DNA of 64,000 nucleotides from an uncultured Hungatella sp. Its GTDB lineage: Bacteria; Bacillota; Clostridia; Lachnospirales; Lachnospiraceae. Shown here in pieces: positions 1 to 8,278 of this stretch. Within the stretch, counting starts at the first letter, position 1; each line of letters opens with the position of its first letter. The notes under the pieces were generated by a model. That model made no database searches and was not told the DNA's origin. It saw nothing but the letters and a program-made list of their open reading frames with translations. The position numbers and the translations under genes were made by a program. The DNA is taken from positions 1-64,000 of the forward strand of contig CAJUPQ010000008.1 in the NCBI GenBank assembly GCA_910588505.1. The letters are read 5' to 3'.

Positions 1-428
1 TCTCAGTATTATTAGTGGCCGTTTTCTGGAAGTCTTGACTTCCCGTTTGCGGAACTTTAGACTTCCGGTTTGCGAATGAAGTTTTTCACGTAGATAATCG
101 AGGGCTTTCCCTGGCCCTGCTTTTTCCGTTCAATCAGACCATTCTTATCCAGCTCCCCAAAGAGGGAAACCGCCTTTGTATGGCCGCAGCACAAATATTC
201 CAAAGCGTCCTCCAAAGTGAAGTAGATAAACACCCGGTTTAAATCGTCCAGCCAGCCGTTGCAAACGGACAGCCCCATGTGGTCAAGCATAAGGCCGTAG
301 AGGATTTTGGCGTCAGAGGATATGCGCCGGTAGCCGGGGGCGGTAAACAGCACCTTGGGTATCCGGTAGAAAGTATACTGTTCCGCTTCATCGCCGTAAA
401 AGTAATCCAGCATGGCAGGATCTGGCAT
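1..428 (-). pseudogene. Replication initiator protein A (RepA_N) remnant
   Basis: The first 123 codons resemble the N-terminal domain of RepA_N replication initiators carried by plasmids and integrative elements of Firmicutes. Visible marks are EAEQYTFYRIPK near residue 14, the helix DAKILYGLMLDHM and the DNA-binding winged-helix segment ending in GLIERKKQGQGKPSIIYVKNF. The frame stops at 57-59. Reading on, the same frame gives the family-like linker NGKSRLPENG and then more stops, while the shifted frame gives ATNNTE, typical of the same linker. The gene therefore carries at least one nonsense change and one frameshift, and it runs off the window edge. A functional initiator is about 250-300 residues, so this copy is probably dead. 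It suggests an old mobile element to the left. Confidence 0.7.
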
Positions 429-797
429 GGCTTGGCTTCACCACATTTCCACAGTCAACAGGTCGAAAAAAGGCATAAAAAAAGGCCTCCACCGTTAGAT
501 AGTGTCCTTTATTGTGAAATTTGCTGAAAACCCATGCCTTTATAGCCGTCTGTAGCTGATATTTTTAGTAGTTTCGCTAGTTCGCTTAGAATACTCAGCT
601 CCTCAAACCATAGACATGTTACAATATACATTATTGCATGCTGAGTAAGCTTTTTCAATAGTTTTTAAAAAGACCGCTGTTTACAGCCTTATCTGAAATC
701 CCTTATTTCTGCAATTTTTCATCCCATTTAGCTCCGTTATATTATATCAATCATACAACTGCCTCATTTTCAAACAAAGACTCATCCAAAGAAAAGC
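429..797. other. Gene-free stretch
   Basis: I see no coding region, RNA gene or clear regulatory site here. It is AT-rich, lies between the decayed RepA gene and the terminator of rlmD, and probably holds decayed mobile-element sequence. Confidence 0.4.
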
Positions 798-831
798 GGC
801 ATTACATTTCATTCAAGAAAAATGTAATGCC
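798..831 (-). terminator. Terminator of rlmD
   Basis: A perfect 12-bp inverted repeat (GGCATTACATTT and its complement) with a 10-nt loop begins 9 bp after the rlmD stop codon. A T-containing stretch follows on the minus strand (GCTTTTCTTT). It fits a Rho-independent terminator. Confidence 0.75.
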
Positions 832-840
832 AGATTTTGA

Positions 841-2340
841 TCACCAGCCTTTTCTCGTCAGAAGAACAGCTGTTTCACAATGAACCGTAAACCCAAACAT
901 ATCGCAGCACCGCACCTTCCTCACCTCATACCCCCCATCACACAGATACCTCAGATCCCTTGCCAATGTAGCCGAATCGCAGCTGACATACACCACCCTG
1001 TCCGGTCTCATCCTTACGATCGTCTCCAGGCACTTCTCATCGCACCCTTTCCTGGGCGGGTCCACCACGATCACATCTGCCCGCTCCCCATTCTTTTCAT
1101 ACCACTCCGGCAGCACCACCTCCGCCTTTCCCACAAAAAACTCCACATTATCTATCCCATTAAGAGCCCCGTTCTCCCTGGCATCCTCTATGGCCTGGGG
1201 AATGATCTCCACCCCGTAGACCTTTCTGGCCCGCTGTGCCAGAAATAGGGAGATGGTCCCGATGCCGCAGTACAGATCCCACACCACCTCATCCCCCGTA
1301 AGCCCCGCAAACTCCAGAGCTGTCTCATATAATTTTTCCGTCTGCGCTGGATTCACCTGATAGAAGGACAGGGGAGAGATCCGGTACTTCACATCCCCGA
1401 TACGGTCCGTAATAAATCCCGGCCCATACACATGGATGATCTCCTCACCCATGATCACATTAGTCTTCTCCGTATTTACACTGTAAGAAATGCTGGCCAT
1501 GCCTTTAACCGCTTTCAGCCATTCCACCAGCTCATCCGCCTTTGGAAGCTTTTTCCCATTAATCACCAGACACACCATCAGCTCCCCCGTATAAAATCCC
1601 TTTCGGATCAGCACATGGCGGACAAGGCCTCTGTGGGTCTCCTCCTCATAAGGCCTGATACCAAACTGCTCCATAAAACTTTTCAGAATACTCAAAATCT
1701 CCCCATTCTCCTCCACCCCCAGCAGACAGTCCTCATGGGGAATGATAGCGTGGGTCCTCCCCGCAAAAAATCCGGTCACAATCTTCCCGTCTTTATCTGT
1801 TCCAAAAGGAAACTGAGCCTTATTCCGGTACCGCCAGGGATTCTCCATACCTATGATCGGCAAAAACTCGGCATCTCCCTGCTCCCTTAAACTCCCGCTT
1901 CCTCCCAGTCCGCCCTCGCCGCCGTTGCCATTGCCGCCGCTGTCGCCGTTGCCGCCATCTCCATTTCCGTTGTCAGCCCTATCCCCTTTTTCCACCCGCC
2001 GCAGATTCTCGATCTTCCCGATCCGCACCAGATTGTTGTACACTTTGTTTTCCTTAAACCTAAGCTGCTCCTCATAGCTCATGGCCTGGAGCTGGCAGCC
2101 GCCGCACTGTCTGGCCACAGGGCATCGGGGGGCCACTCTGGCCTTAGAGGGTTCCACCACCCTTATAAGTCTTCCGTAACCATAAGCTTTCTTCATCTTC
2201 ATGGCGGACGCCTCCACCACATCTCCCACTACCGTATCCTTGATAAACCAGGTGTACCCATCCGTCTTTCCGATGCCGGCCCCCTGATCGCTCATATCCT
2301 CTATGGTTGTCCTGAACCTATCATTTTTCTTAATATCCAT
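841..2340 (-). CDS. rlmD: 23S rRNA (uracil-5-)-methyltransferase, RlmD/RumA type
   Basis: SAM-dependent methyltransferase that makes 5-methyluridine in 23S rRNA. About 499 residues from the ATG at 2340. That start is preferred over an in-frame ATG at 2391 because purine-rich AAAGAGAG lies upstream of it and none lies upstream of the longer form. Domains in order: TRAM RNA-binding domain (residues 1-60); iron-sulfur cysteines CPVARQCGGC with a fourth cysteine in HEDCLLG; SAM-binding motif DLYCGIGT; VDPPRKGC; and catalytic cysteine in VSCDSATLARD. An unusual insertion of about 35 residues, nearly all Gly, Asn, Asp and Ser, sits between the cysteine cluster and the central domain. Specificity (U1939 or U747) cannot be told from sequence. 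It is transcribed alone with its own terminator. Confidence 0.9.
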   Translation of the reverse strand: MDIKKNDRFRTTIEDMSDQGAGIGKTDGYTWFIKDTVVGDVVEASAMKMKKAYGYGRLIRVVEPSKARVAPRCPVARQCGGCQLQAMSYEEQLRFKENKVYNNLVRIGKIENLRRVEKGDRADNGNGDGGNGDSGGNGNGGEGGLGGSGSLREQGDAEFLPIIGMENPWRYRNKAQFPFGTDKDGKIVTGFFAGRTHAIIPHEDCLLGVEENGEILSILKSFMEQFGIRPYEEETHRGLVRHVLIRKGFYTGELMVCLVINGKKLPKADELVEWLKAVKGMASISYSVNTEKTNVIMGEEIIHVYGPGFITDRIGDVKYRISPLSFYQVNPAQTEKLYETALEFAGLTGDEVVWDLYCGIGTISLFLAQRARKVYGVEIIPQAIEDARENGALNGIDNVEFFVGKAEVVLPEWYEKNGERADVIVVDPPRKGCDEKCLETIVRMRPDRVVYVSCDSATLARDLRYLCDGGYEVRKVRCCDMFGFTVHCETAVLLTRKGW

Positions 2341-2428
2341 ACCGAATTTCTTTCTCTCTTTCTTAAGAATTACTTCCAGAATTTTACACATCTTTTATGG
2401 AAACAACAAACTCTATTCACAATTACCT

Positions 2429-2450
2429 GATATCATATAACCATGATATC
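2429..2450. promoter_or_regulatory. Palindrome upstream of rlmD
   Basis: Two perfect 8-bp arms (GATATCAT and ATGATATC) around a 6-bp AT-rich centre, about 90 bp upstream of the rlmD start. It could be an operator or overlap a promoter. The only support is symmetry and position. Confidence 0.35.
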
Positions 2451-2517
2451 GTTAAGATATGAACGGCCCAGAAAACGGCAGGATCACCTGACGCACAGGC
2501 CGGAACCCTTATAAAAT

Positions 2518-2556
2518 GAGGCAGGCGGCAACCAGCGCGCAACCGTCGCCAGCCTC
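2518..2556. repeat. Imperfect GC-rich hairpin between yhaM and rlmD
   Basis: GAGGCAGGCGGCAAC pairs imperfectly with GTCGCCAGCCTC across a short GC-rich loop. No T-run follows, so it is not a clear terminator. Its role is unknown. Confidence 0.3.
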
Positions 2557-2610
2557 GACAAACAACTCAAGCAGCCCTCCTGCTTTTTAATATAGATAAA
2601 AATACAACAA

Positions 2611-2662
2611 ACGGAGCCTTGGGAAAACAGATGCGTTTTCATCTCTTTTTCCAAGGCTCCGT
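2611..2662 (-). terminator. Terminator of the HtrA-like/yhaM operon
   Basis: A perfect 12-bp stem (ACGGAGCCTTGG and complement) closes a 28-nt loop that itself can form a GAAAAC/GTTTTC mini-stem. T-rich tracts flank both sides. It lies 11 bp past the yhaM stop. Confidence 0.85.
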
Positions 2663-2672
2663 TTCTTTGTCT

Positions 2673-3620
2673 TTAATACTCCGTCGTCTTGCGTATATTG
2701 GTCTCAAAAAGTTTATTATACCCCAGCCACCCCGGATTATCCCCTCCGTTCTTTAAAGCCTCGATCATCGTCTCTATCTTCGCGTCCGTATTATCCGCGA
2801 AATTAAGGGCCAATGCCTCCAAAAGGGCCGGCTTCTTCGGGGATCCGTACTCCAGCTCTCCATGATGGCTCAAAATACAATGCTTTAATTCTGATTCCAG
2901 TTTTTTGGGAAATCCCTCGATCTGCCGGATCCGCTCTGTCAGCATCTCCGTGCCGATAACGATATGCCCCAGAAGCTGTCCGTCATCCGTGTAATCATTC
3001 TCCGGAAACACCGACAATTCCTTCATCTTCCCGATATCGTGGAACATGGCGGCAGATACCAGAAGATCCCGGTTCAGACCGGCGTAGAATCCGGCAAAAT
3101 AGTCGCACATCTTCACCACGCCCAGAGTATGCTCCAAAAGTCCTCCCACAAACCCGTGATGAACGCTCTTGGCCGCGCTGTGGACTCGAAACTCTTTGAT
3201 GAACTTCTGATCCTCCAGAAAAAAGGAGGACGCCAGTTTGGCCAGGTACGGGTTCTTAATAGACCTCACATACCCTATCAGCTCCTCATACATCTTCCCG
3301 ATATTTTTCGTGGATACAGGAAGATAATCAGCAGGCGAGTATTCCCCCTCGTCAGCCCGCCGGATCCTCTTTATGTTCAGCTGGTTGGAGTTCTGAAAAA
3401 CAGTCACATCCGCGTCCACATGAACATAGTTCATCACCTCAAAATAGCTGACTCCCGGGGAACTTAACTCCCAGATTTTCGAATCAATGGTCCCTGTCTT
3501 GTCCTGGAGCACCAGATTGCCGTACTCCTTTCCCGACTTTGTCAGGCAGATCTGTTTGCTCTTGCACAGGTACACCTCTGATATCCGCATTCCCTCCCGC
3601 AGCGTATCAATATACTTCAT
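2673..3620 (-). CDS. yhaM: 3'-5' exoribonuclease YhaM family protein
   Basis: Cytoplasmic nuclease of RNA (and single-stranded DNA) turnover in Firmicutes. 315 residues from the ATG at 3620, which has GGAGGG eight bases upstream; a longer in-frame start at 3641 has no such site. Domains: N-terminal OB fold (about residues 10-100) and a C-terminal HD phosphohydrolase domain (about 155-300) with GGLLEHTL, AAMFHDIGK and HHGELEYGSPK as metal-binding motifs. It starts 39 bp after the stop of the HtrA-like gene, so the two are probably co-transcribed and share the terminator at 2611-2662. Length matches B. subtilis YhaM (about 314 residues). Confidence 0.9.
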   Translation of the reverse strand: MKYIDTLREGMRISEVYLCKSKQICLTKSGKEYGNLVLQDKTGTIDSKIWELSSPGVSYFEVMNYVHVDADVTVFQNSNQLNIKRIRRADEGEYSPADYLPVSTKNIGKMYEELIGYVRSIKNPYLAKLASSFFLEDQKFIKEFRVHSAAKSVHHGFVGGLLEHTLGVVKMCDYFAGFYAGLNRDLLVSAAMFHDIGKMKELSVFPENDYTDDGQLLGHIVIGTEMLTERIRQIEGFPKKLESELKHCILSHHGELEYGSPKKPALLEALALNFADNTDAKIETMIEALKNGGDNPGWLGYNKLFETNIRKTTEY

Positions 3621-3659
3621 TTCCTTGCCCTCCATTCTCATCTTTGGGAGCGCGCTTTA

Positions 3660-5069
3660 TTACCTGGCGCCAACACTCACCTGATATTCTAATTCTTTAT
3701 ATTCATCGATCCCCCGCCTCTGAACCACAACCGTCACCACCGTTCCGCTGGTCAGAAGCTCCACCTGGTTCTGGTAATCTTTCATAGTAAAAATATCCTG
3801 GCCGCCTACGCCCACGATAATATCCCCGTTCTGGATCCCCGCGTCATAAGCAGGCCCCTCGGGAATGCACTCTGTCACATAGATCCCCATGGGAACTCCC
3901 TCCAGCGCTTTAGCTTCGCTGACCTCCTGCCCCCGGATCCCAAGATAGGGGACAGGCTGTCCGTTGGACATCTTCTCCAGGATGGATTTGTAATCAGAAA
4001 TCGCCATGGCAATGGTCAGGCCTGAAGCGCTTTCCTCATCATAAACATCGGTCACCCATCCGATCATCTCGCCGCCGGTATTAATGAGAAATGTACCGGC
4101 CTTGGAATTGCTTTTAATATCCGTGTAGAGGAGCCGGGTCGCTCCGTCGGATACCTGCACGTTTTTGGCCACATAAGAGATGGTCCCGTAGGCGCTGGAA
4201 TGGACCACTCCCGCCGGAGCCCCCAGAGCCGCCACCAGATCACCCTGTTTCATGCTGTAGGAATTGCCCAGTTTCAGGGTTGTTATCTCCATGACGGTAT
4301 CCTCATCCAACTGATCCGACGCCACGCTGACAATGGCCATCCCTGATATGGTGTCTTTCTGTTTGATCGTCCCGTCCGCTTCGCTTCCGTCCGTAAATGT
4401 CACTTTAATCGAATCCGCCTGTTCCACCGCCCCTTCAGGCGTAAGGATCAGAAATTCCTGGCCTGTAGACGCGATGATCACTCCCGCGTAGAGTCCTGCC
4501 GTCTCCACAGGATTGTCGAACCAGTCCACTTCCCGCTTTACGGAATGAACCTCCACAATACCTCTGTCCGCTTCCTGTATCACGTCCCGCATGGTTCCGT
4601 ACAGCGTGTTTATATCTCTTACCGAGTGGGTGTAGTCCTCCAGAACAGACTGTATCACCTCTTCCAGAGGTTCCGTCTCCTCTTCTGTGCTGCCCTCCTC
4701 TGTGTCCGTGTCCGGCAAATCCCCTAAGCTGGTTTCCGGATCCTCCCCGCTGTCTGGTTCTGTCATGTCTTCCATTGAGCTGTCTGCCCCTGTCTGCGAC
4801 TCCCCGGTCTGTGTATCTCCCGGGTCATCTTTTGGAATGGTAACCACAATACTTTCCTCTGTTGCCTGAGGCTCCAGGTACAATTTGGCCAGAGGAGTCA
4901 CCACGGCATAGCTGGCTCCCGCCGCCGCTCCGCCTAACACCGCAATAAACAGCCAGGCAAAAAATCTGCCCACGGCCTGCCTTCTGGTCATCGGCGGCCT
5001 TGCGATCTTTTCCCGTATAAACTGACGCTTTTTTTCAGGCTCTTTTTCCGAACTGTTCAGTTGTGGCAT
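3660..5069 (-). CDS. Membrane-anchored HtrA-like protein with PDZ, catalytic triad lost
   Basis: 469 residues; the ATG at 5069 has GGAGAGGAGGG upstream. Layout: basic cytoplasmic N-terminus (1-34), one membrane segment (about 35-57, FFAWLFIAVLGGAAAGA), Ser/Thr/Asp/Glu-rich linker (about 65-140), trypsin-like fold (about 160-330), and C-terminal PDZ domain (about 345-465, with YLGIRGQEV and GIQNGDIIVGVGG). Aligned by eye to HtrA, all three catalytic positions are changed: the His of TNNHVVEGAD is replaced in TPEGAVEQAD, the Asp of RTDLAVL in ISGMAIV, and the Ser of GNSGGPLVN in SKAGTFLIN. It probably binds rather than cuts envelope proteins. It is the first gene of a two-gene unit with yhaM. 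Confidence 0.8.
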   Translation of the reverse strand: MPQLNSSEKEPEKKRQFIREKIARPPMTRRQAVGRFFAWLFIAVLGGAAAGASYAVVTPLAKLYLEPQATEESIVVTIPKDDPGDTQTGESQTGADSSMEDMTEPDSGEDPETSLGDLPDTDTEEGSTEEETEPLEEVIQSVLEDYTHSVRDINTLYGTMRDVIQEADRGIVEVHSVKREVDWFDNPVETAGLYAGVIIASTGQEFLILTPEGAVEQADSIKVTFTDGSEADGTIKQKDTISGMAIVSVASDQLDEDTVMEITTLKLGNSYSMKQGDLVAALGAPAGVVHSSAYGTISYVAKNVQVSDGATRLLYTDIKSNSKAGTFLINTGGEMIGWVTDVYDEESASGLTIAMAISDYKSILEKMSNGQPVPYLGIRGQEVSEAKALEGVPMGIYVTECIPEGPAYDAGIQNGDIIVGVGGQDIFTMKDYQNQVELLTSGTVVTVVVQRRGIDEYKELEYQVSVGAR

Positions 5070-5156
5070 ACACACCCTCCTCTCCTGGAACTGTTCTGCG
5101 GTCCATCCATTCAATCGTTCAGGTTAAACTCTGCCCATATAAAACTCTACACCCTG

Positions 5157-6014
5157 TCATAGACTCAGCATCTTCCTCACTGCCTGGGCAAATCCGTCGT
5201 CCTCGTTGCTGCCAACAACAGTCCCTGCCAGTTCCTTTATCTTCTCGCAGGCATTGGACGGCGCGTAGGAATTTGGAAAGCACTCAAAAAGGGAAATATC
5301 GTTCATTCCATCACCGATCACCATCACCTCATCCCTGGAAAGCCCTCTCATGGCGATCACCTTCTCTAAGATGTACCCTTTCTGCGCCTTTTGATCCGTA
5401 ACTTCTACATTATCATCAAAAGAAGATAAAAAGGATATGCCCGGAATCTGTTTCAGATCGTTTTTGGCCTCCTGGATCTCCTGCTCCCCTGAAAAACCTT
5501 CCACCTTTATGATCTCCAGATCTCCGCCTAAAAACTGATCAAAATCATCAATTTTCTGTAGATGGTTGCAGGGCATATATTTCTGTTTCCCGCCTTCCTC
5601 AAACGCCTCTCCTGCTGTCCCGAATTTTATCCGGCTTCTGTCTATAAACCGCTCCCTCACAAAGGAAGGCTCATATTCCGTATAAAATCCGTCTGTGGCA
5701 AAGATCATATAGGGAATGCGGCGGTCCGAAAAGACCTTTACCACAGCTTTGACCACAGCCTTATCCATATAACAGCTCATAAGAATGTTCCCGTCCCGAT
5801 CCACATACTGGGACCCATTCCCCAAAATAGCCTCGCATCTTAAATGGTAATCATCCAGAATGGAATACACGCCTTTATAATCCCGTCCTGACGCAATAAC
5901 GAATTCAATCCCTCTCTGTTCCAGCTCCCGGATCGCCTCCAGATTCCCGGAAGAGATCCCCACCTTTCTGCTTAAGAGAGTTCCATCCATATCACTGACA
6001 ACCATCTTGATCAC
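5157..6014 (-). CDS. Cof-type HAD-IIB family phosphatase
   Basis: Cytoplasmic haloacid-dehalogenase phosphatase, probably of sugar phosphates or other small phosphorylated metabolites. About 285 residues. The likely start is the GTG at 6014, correctly spaced from GGAGGAA. Motif I DMDGTLL (nucleophile Asp) is at the N-terminus, motif II is IASGRD, the conserved Lys is in QKAQKGYIL, and motif III/IV is MVIGDGMNDISLF. The cap is of the IIB type, as in YwpJ/Cof. Substrate cannot be predicted. It has its own promoter (6048-6076). Confidence 0.88.
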   Translation of the reverse strand: MIKMVVSDMDGTLLSRKVGISSGNLEAIRELEQRGIEFVIASGRDYKGVYSILDDYHLRCEAILGNGSQYVDRDGNILMSCYMDKAVVKAVVKVFSDRRIPYMIFATDGFYTEYEPSFVRERFIDRSRIKFGTAGEAFEEGGKQKYMPCNHLQKIDDFDQFLGGDLEIIKVEGFSGEQEIQEAKNDLKQIPGISFLSSFDDNVEVTDQKAQKGYILEKVIAMRGLSRDEVMVIGDGMNDISLFECFPNSYAPSNACEKIKELAGTVVGSNEDDGFAQAVRKMLSL

Positions 6015-6047
6015 TGATTCTTCCTCCTGCAAACATTTCTGAAAAGA

Positions 6048-6076
6048 ATTTTATCACGCCTGCAAAAGAATGGCAA
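6048..6076 (-). promoter_or_regulatory. Sigma-A type promoter of the HAD phosphatase gene
   Basis: On the minus strand TTGCCA (6071-6076) is separated by 17 bp from TAAAAT (6048-6053), about 35 bp before the start codon. Confidence 0.65.
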
Positions 6077-6220
6077 TGATTTTGACATTTTTTCGACATA
6101 TTTTTATAATTTGTTGAAAAACGGCAATAAAATGAAGAAGCGGAGCGCCGGCTCACCCTCTGTCTTACTGACTTTTGATGTCCTGCTCTCCGCCTCTACG
6201 TTCGTTTTTTTGTCTCTGTT

Positions 6221-8095
6221 TTATTTTGCCCCTTCCAGCGCGGCCGTAACTGCCTCTATAATACCTTTGCTGGTGTTGGTCGCTCCTGACACGGTATCCA
6301 CATCTGCGGTCTGACCGGCGATCATTTCTTCCACCACACCTTTCTCAGCCGCCTCATAGATACCCTCGGTCTCTCCATGCTCTTTCAGAACTACGGAAAC
6401 AATGTTGCCGCCTTCCACGGTCACTTCCACAGTGATATCCCCGTTGTTGCCCTTTCCGGTTCCCTCGTACACACCGTCCTTAAAGTTGCCCTGAACCGTT
6501 GGCACCGCGCCCTCGCCGCCATCTTCGGCAGTGATCTCCGCCTCCGTATGACCACCGTTGGCTGCCACATAGTCCTCTGCCGCAGTACCGGCGATCCGCC
6601 CGAATACCACGATATCCGTTACCGCGTTGCCTCCCAGACGGTTAGCTCCGTGTACGCCGCCTGTAACCTCGCCGGCCGCGAACAACCCTGGAATTGCCGT
6701 CCCGTCTTCTTTTAGAACTTCTGTTTTTGTATTGATCTTCACACCGCCCATGGTGTGATGGATCGCAGGCGCGCACAGCGCCGCGTAGTATTTCGGCTTG
6801 TCAAGAGCAAGCTCCATGCTCTCCCTGCCAAAATCCTCATCCTTGCCTGCTGCCTTATACCCTGCATATGTCTTTAATGTCTCAGCCAAAGCCGCGCCGT
6901 CAATTCCAATGGCTTCGCCCAAAGCTTCCGGAGTATCCGCCTCTGTAACAATGCCTGCCTTGATGTAGGACTCAATGGCTGCCAGACTCTCCCTTACCGC
7001 CTGGTCAAACACAAGGTAGCACTCTCCGTCTGTCTGCTCCAAAATCGCCGCTGACACCACGTCTCTAGTCTCCAGCTCATTGCAGAACCGCTTGCCCTCT
7101 TTATTTACCAAGATCGCACCGTTGCCCCGGACGCCCTCTGTATACATGGTCTGAGTATCCGGATTCACAGTCGGATGAGTCTGAATCTGCTCCATATCAA
7201 CAAAAGCCGCGCCCAGCTCTTTTGCCATGGCAATTCCATCTCCTGTGGCGCCTGCATGGTTGGTGGTGCAAAATCCGGCCAGATCCGGCTTGTACTCGAC
7301 TACCATGTCAGAGTTAGCTCCAAAACCGCCGGTTGCCAAAACTACAGCCGTACAGTCAATGGTAAATTCCTGTCCGTCCTTGTCCGTTCCGGTAACGCCG
7401 CACACCTTTCCGCTGTCATCCACCAGTATCTTCTCTGCTGTGGTCTCCAGAAGTACCGGAATTCCCAGCTCCTCTGTCTTGGCATTGAGAGCCTTTACAA
7501 GCATGGGACCAACTGCTGATGTGTCGGTGGGCCTGTGGATACGCTTAACGCTTGCGCCGCCGAACATTCCCACCACGCTTAAATCGCCGCCGATCTCATT
7601 TACCCAGTCTACCGCGCCCGCGGAATTCTCCGCCATAACGGTGACCAGTTCTTTATCATTTAATTCCTTTCCGCCTTTCATGGTGTCTTCCACAAAAAGT
7701 TCCACGGAATCCTCGACCCCGTCTGCCTCCTGATATGAAGTGCCTGCCGCGTTCAGACCACCGGTGGAACGGGTGGTATTCCCTCCGGTAACCGGCATTT
7801 TCTCTAAAATCACCACATCCGTGGCGCCGTCCTGTACTGCCTGGATCGCTGCTGTCATACCGGCCCCGCCGGCTCCGATCACTACGATATCCGCCTGCTG
7901 ATTATCCGCCGGCTCCTCAGCCTGTGTCTCCTCTTCCGTAGTCTCCTGGGCTGTGGTCTCCTCCTGGCTGGCAGCTTCTGTGGTAGTCTCCGCCGCCGTA
8001 GTTGCGTCAGCGGCCTGTCCGCCGCAGGCTGCCAGAGACAGCGCCATAGCTGCCGTCAACGCTGCGGATACCAGTTTCCTTCCTGATTTTCTCAT
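6221..8095 (-). CDS. Lipoprotein flavin reductase (FAD-dependent fumarate reductase-like with C-terminal FMN-binding domain)
   Basis: 624 residues. Lipoprotein signal peptide with lipobox LAAC (Cys24), then a Thr/Glu-rich tether (25-66). The FAD domain begins with VVIGAGGAGMTAAI and belongs to the fumarate/urocanate reductase flavoprotein family. The last 80 residues form an FMN-binding domain whose SGAT motif (DTVSGATNTSKG) is the site where ApbE normally attaches FMN covalently. Members of this group reduce fumarate-like acceptors at the outer membrane face, taking electrons through the FMN. The acceptor cannot be told from sequence. No apbE or membrane electron donor is adjacent, so partners must be elsewhere. 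Single gene with its own strong promoter. Confidence 0.88.
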   Translation of the reverse strand: MRKSGRKLVSAALTAAMALSLAACGGQAADATTAAETTTEAASQEETTAQETTEEETQAEEPADNQQADIVVIGAGGAGMTAAIQAVQDGATDVVILEKMPVTGGNTTRSTGGLNAAGTSYQEADGVEDSVELFVEDTMKGGKELNDKELVTVMAENSAGAVDWVNEIGGDLSVVGMFGGASVKRIHRPTDTSAVGPMLVKALNAKTEELGIPVLLETTAEKILVDDSGKVCGVTGTDKDGQEFTIDCTAVVLATGGFGANSDMVVEYKPDLAGFCTTNHAGATGDGIAMAKELGAAFVDMEQIQTHPTVNPDTQTMYTEGVRGNGAILVNKEGKRFCNELETRDVVSAAILEQTDGECYLVFDQAVRESLAAIESYIKAGIVTEADTPEALGEAIGIDGAALAETLKTYAGYKAAGKDEDFGRESMELALDKPKYYAALCAPAIHHTMGGVKINTKTEVLKEDGTAIPGLFAAGEVTGGVHGANRLGGNAVTDIVVFGRIAGTAAEDYVAANGGHTEAEITAEDGGEGAVPTVQGNFKDGVYEGTGKGNNGDITVEVTVEGGNIVSVVLKEHGETEGIYEAAEKGVVEEMIAGQTADVDTVSGATNTSKGIIEAVTAALEGAK

Positions 8096-8117
8096 AAATC
8101 ATCCTCCTCACATAAAA

Positions 8118-8142
8118 TGGTTTTTGTTTTCTCAAAACCATA
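8118..8142 (-). promoter_or_regulatory. Leader hairpin of the flavin lipoprotein gene
   Basis: ATGGTTTT and AAAACCAT form an 8-bp inverted repeat in the untranslated leader, just ahead of the GAGGAGG site. It may influence translation or mRNA stability; no function is shown. Confidence 0.3.
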
Positions 8143-8145
8143 TGT

Positions 8146-8174
8146 AGTCTACCACTCTGTTAAATTGATGTCAA
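8146..8174 (-). promoter_or_regulatory. Sigma-A type promoter of the flavin lipoprotein gene
   Basis: Consensus TTGACA (8169-8174, read on the minus strand), 17-bp spacer, TAGACT (8146-8151), about 50 bp upstream of the start. Confidence 0.75.
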
Positions 8175-8224
8175 ATTAAATATTTTTTTAAGAAAAAAAC
8201 CAACTGTATCCGTAACTTTTATGG

Positions 8225-8230
8225 TATACT
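8225..8230 (+). promoter_or_regulatory. Extended -10 element of mutS2
   Basis: TATACT preceded by TGG (extended -10) about 50 bp upstream of the mutS2 start. No good -35 is visible at the expected distance. Confidence 0.5.
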
Positions 8231-8278
8231 GTAAAGAGGATCTTTTTTGGGCAGTATTTTTAACGAGGAATAAACATC

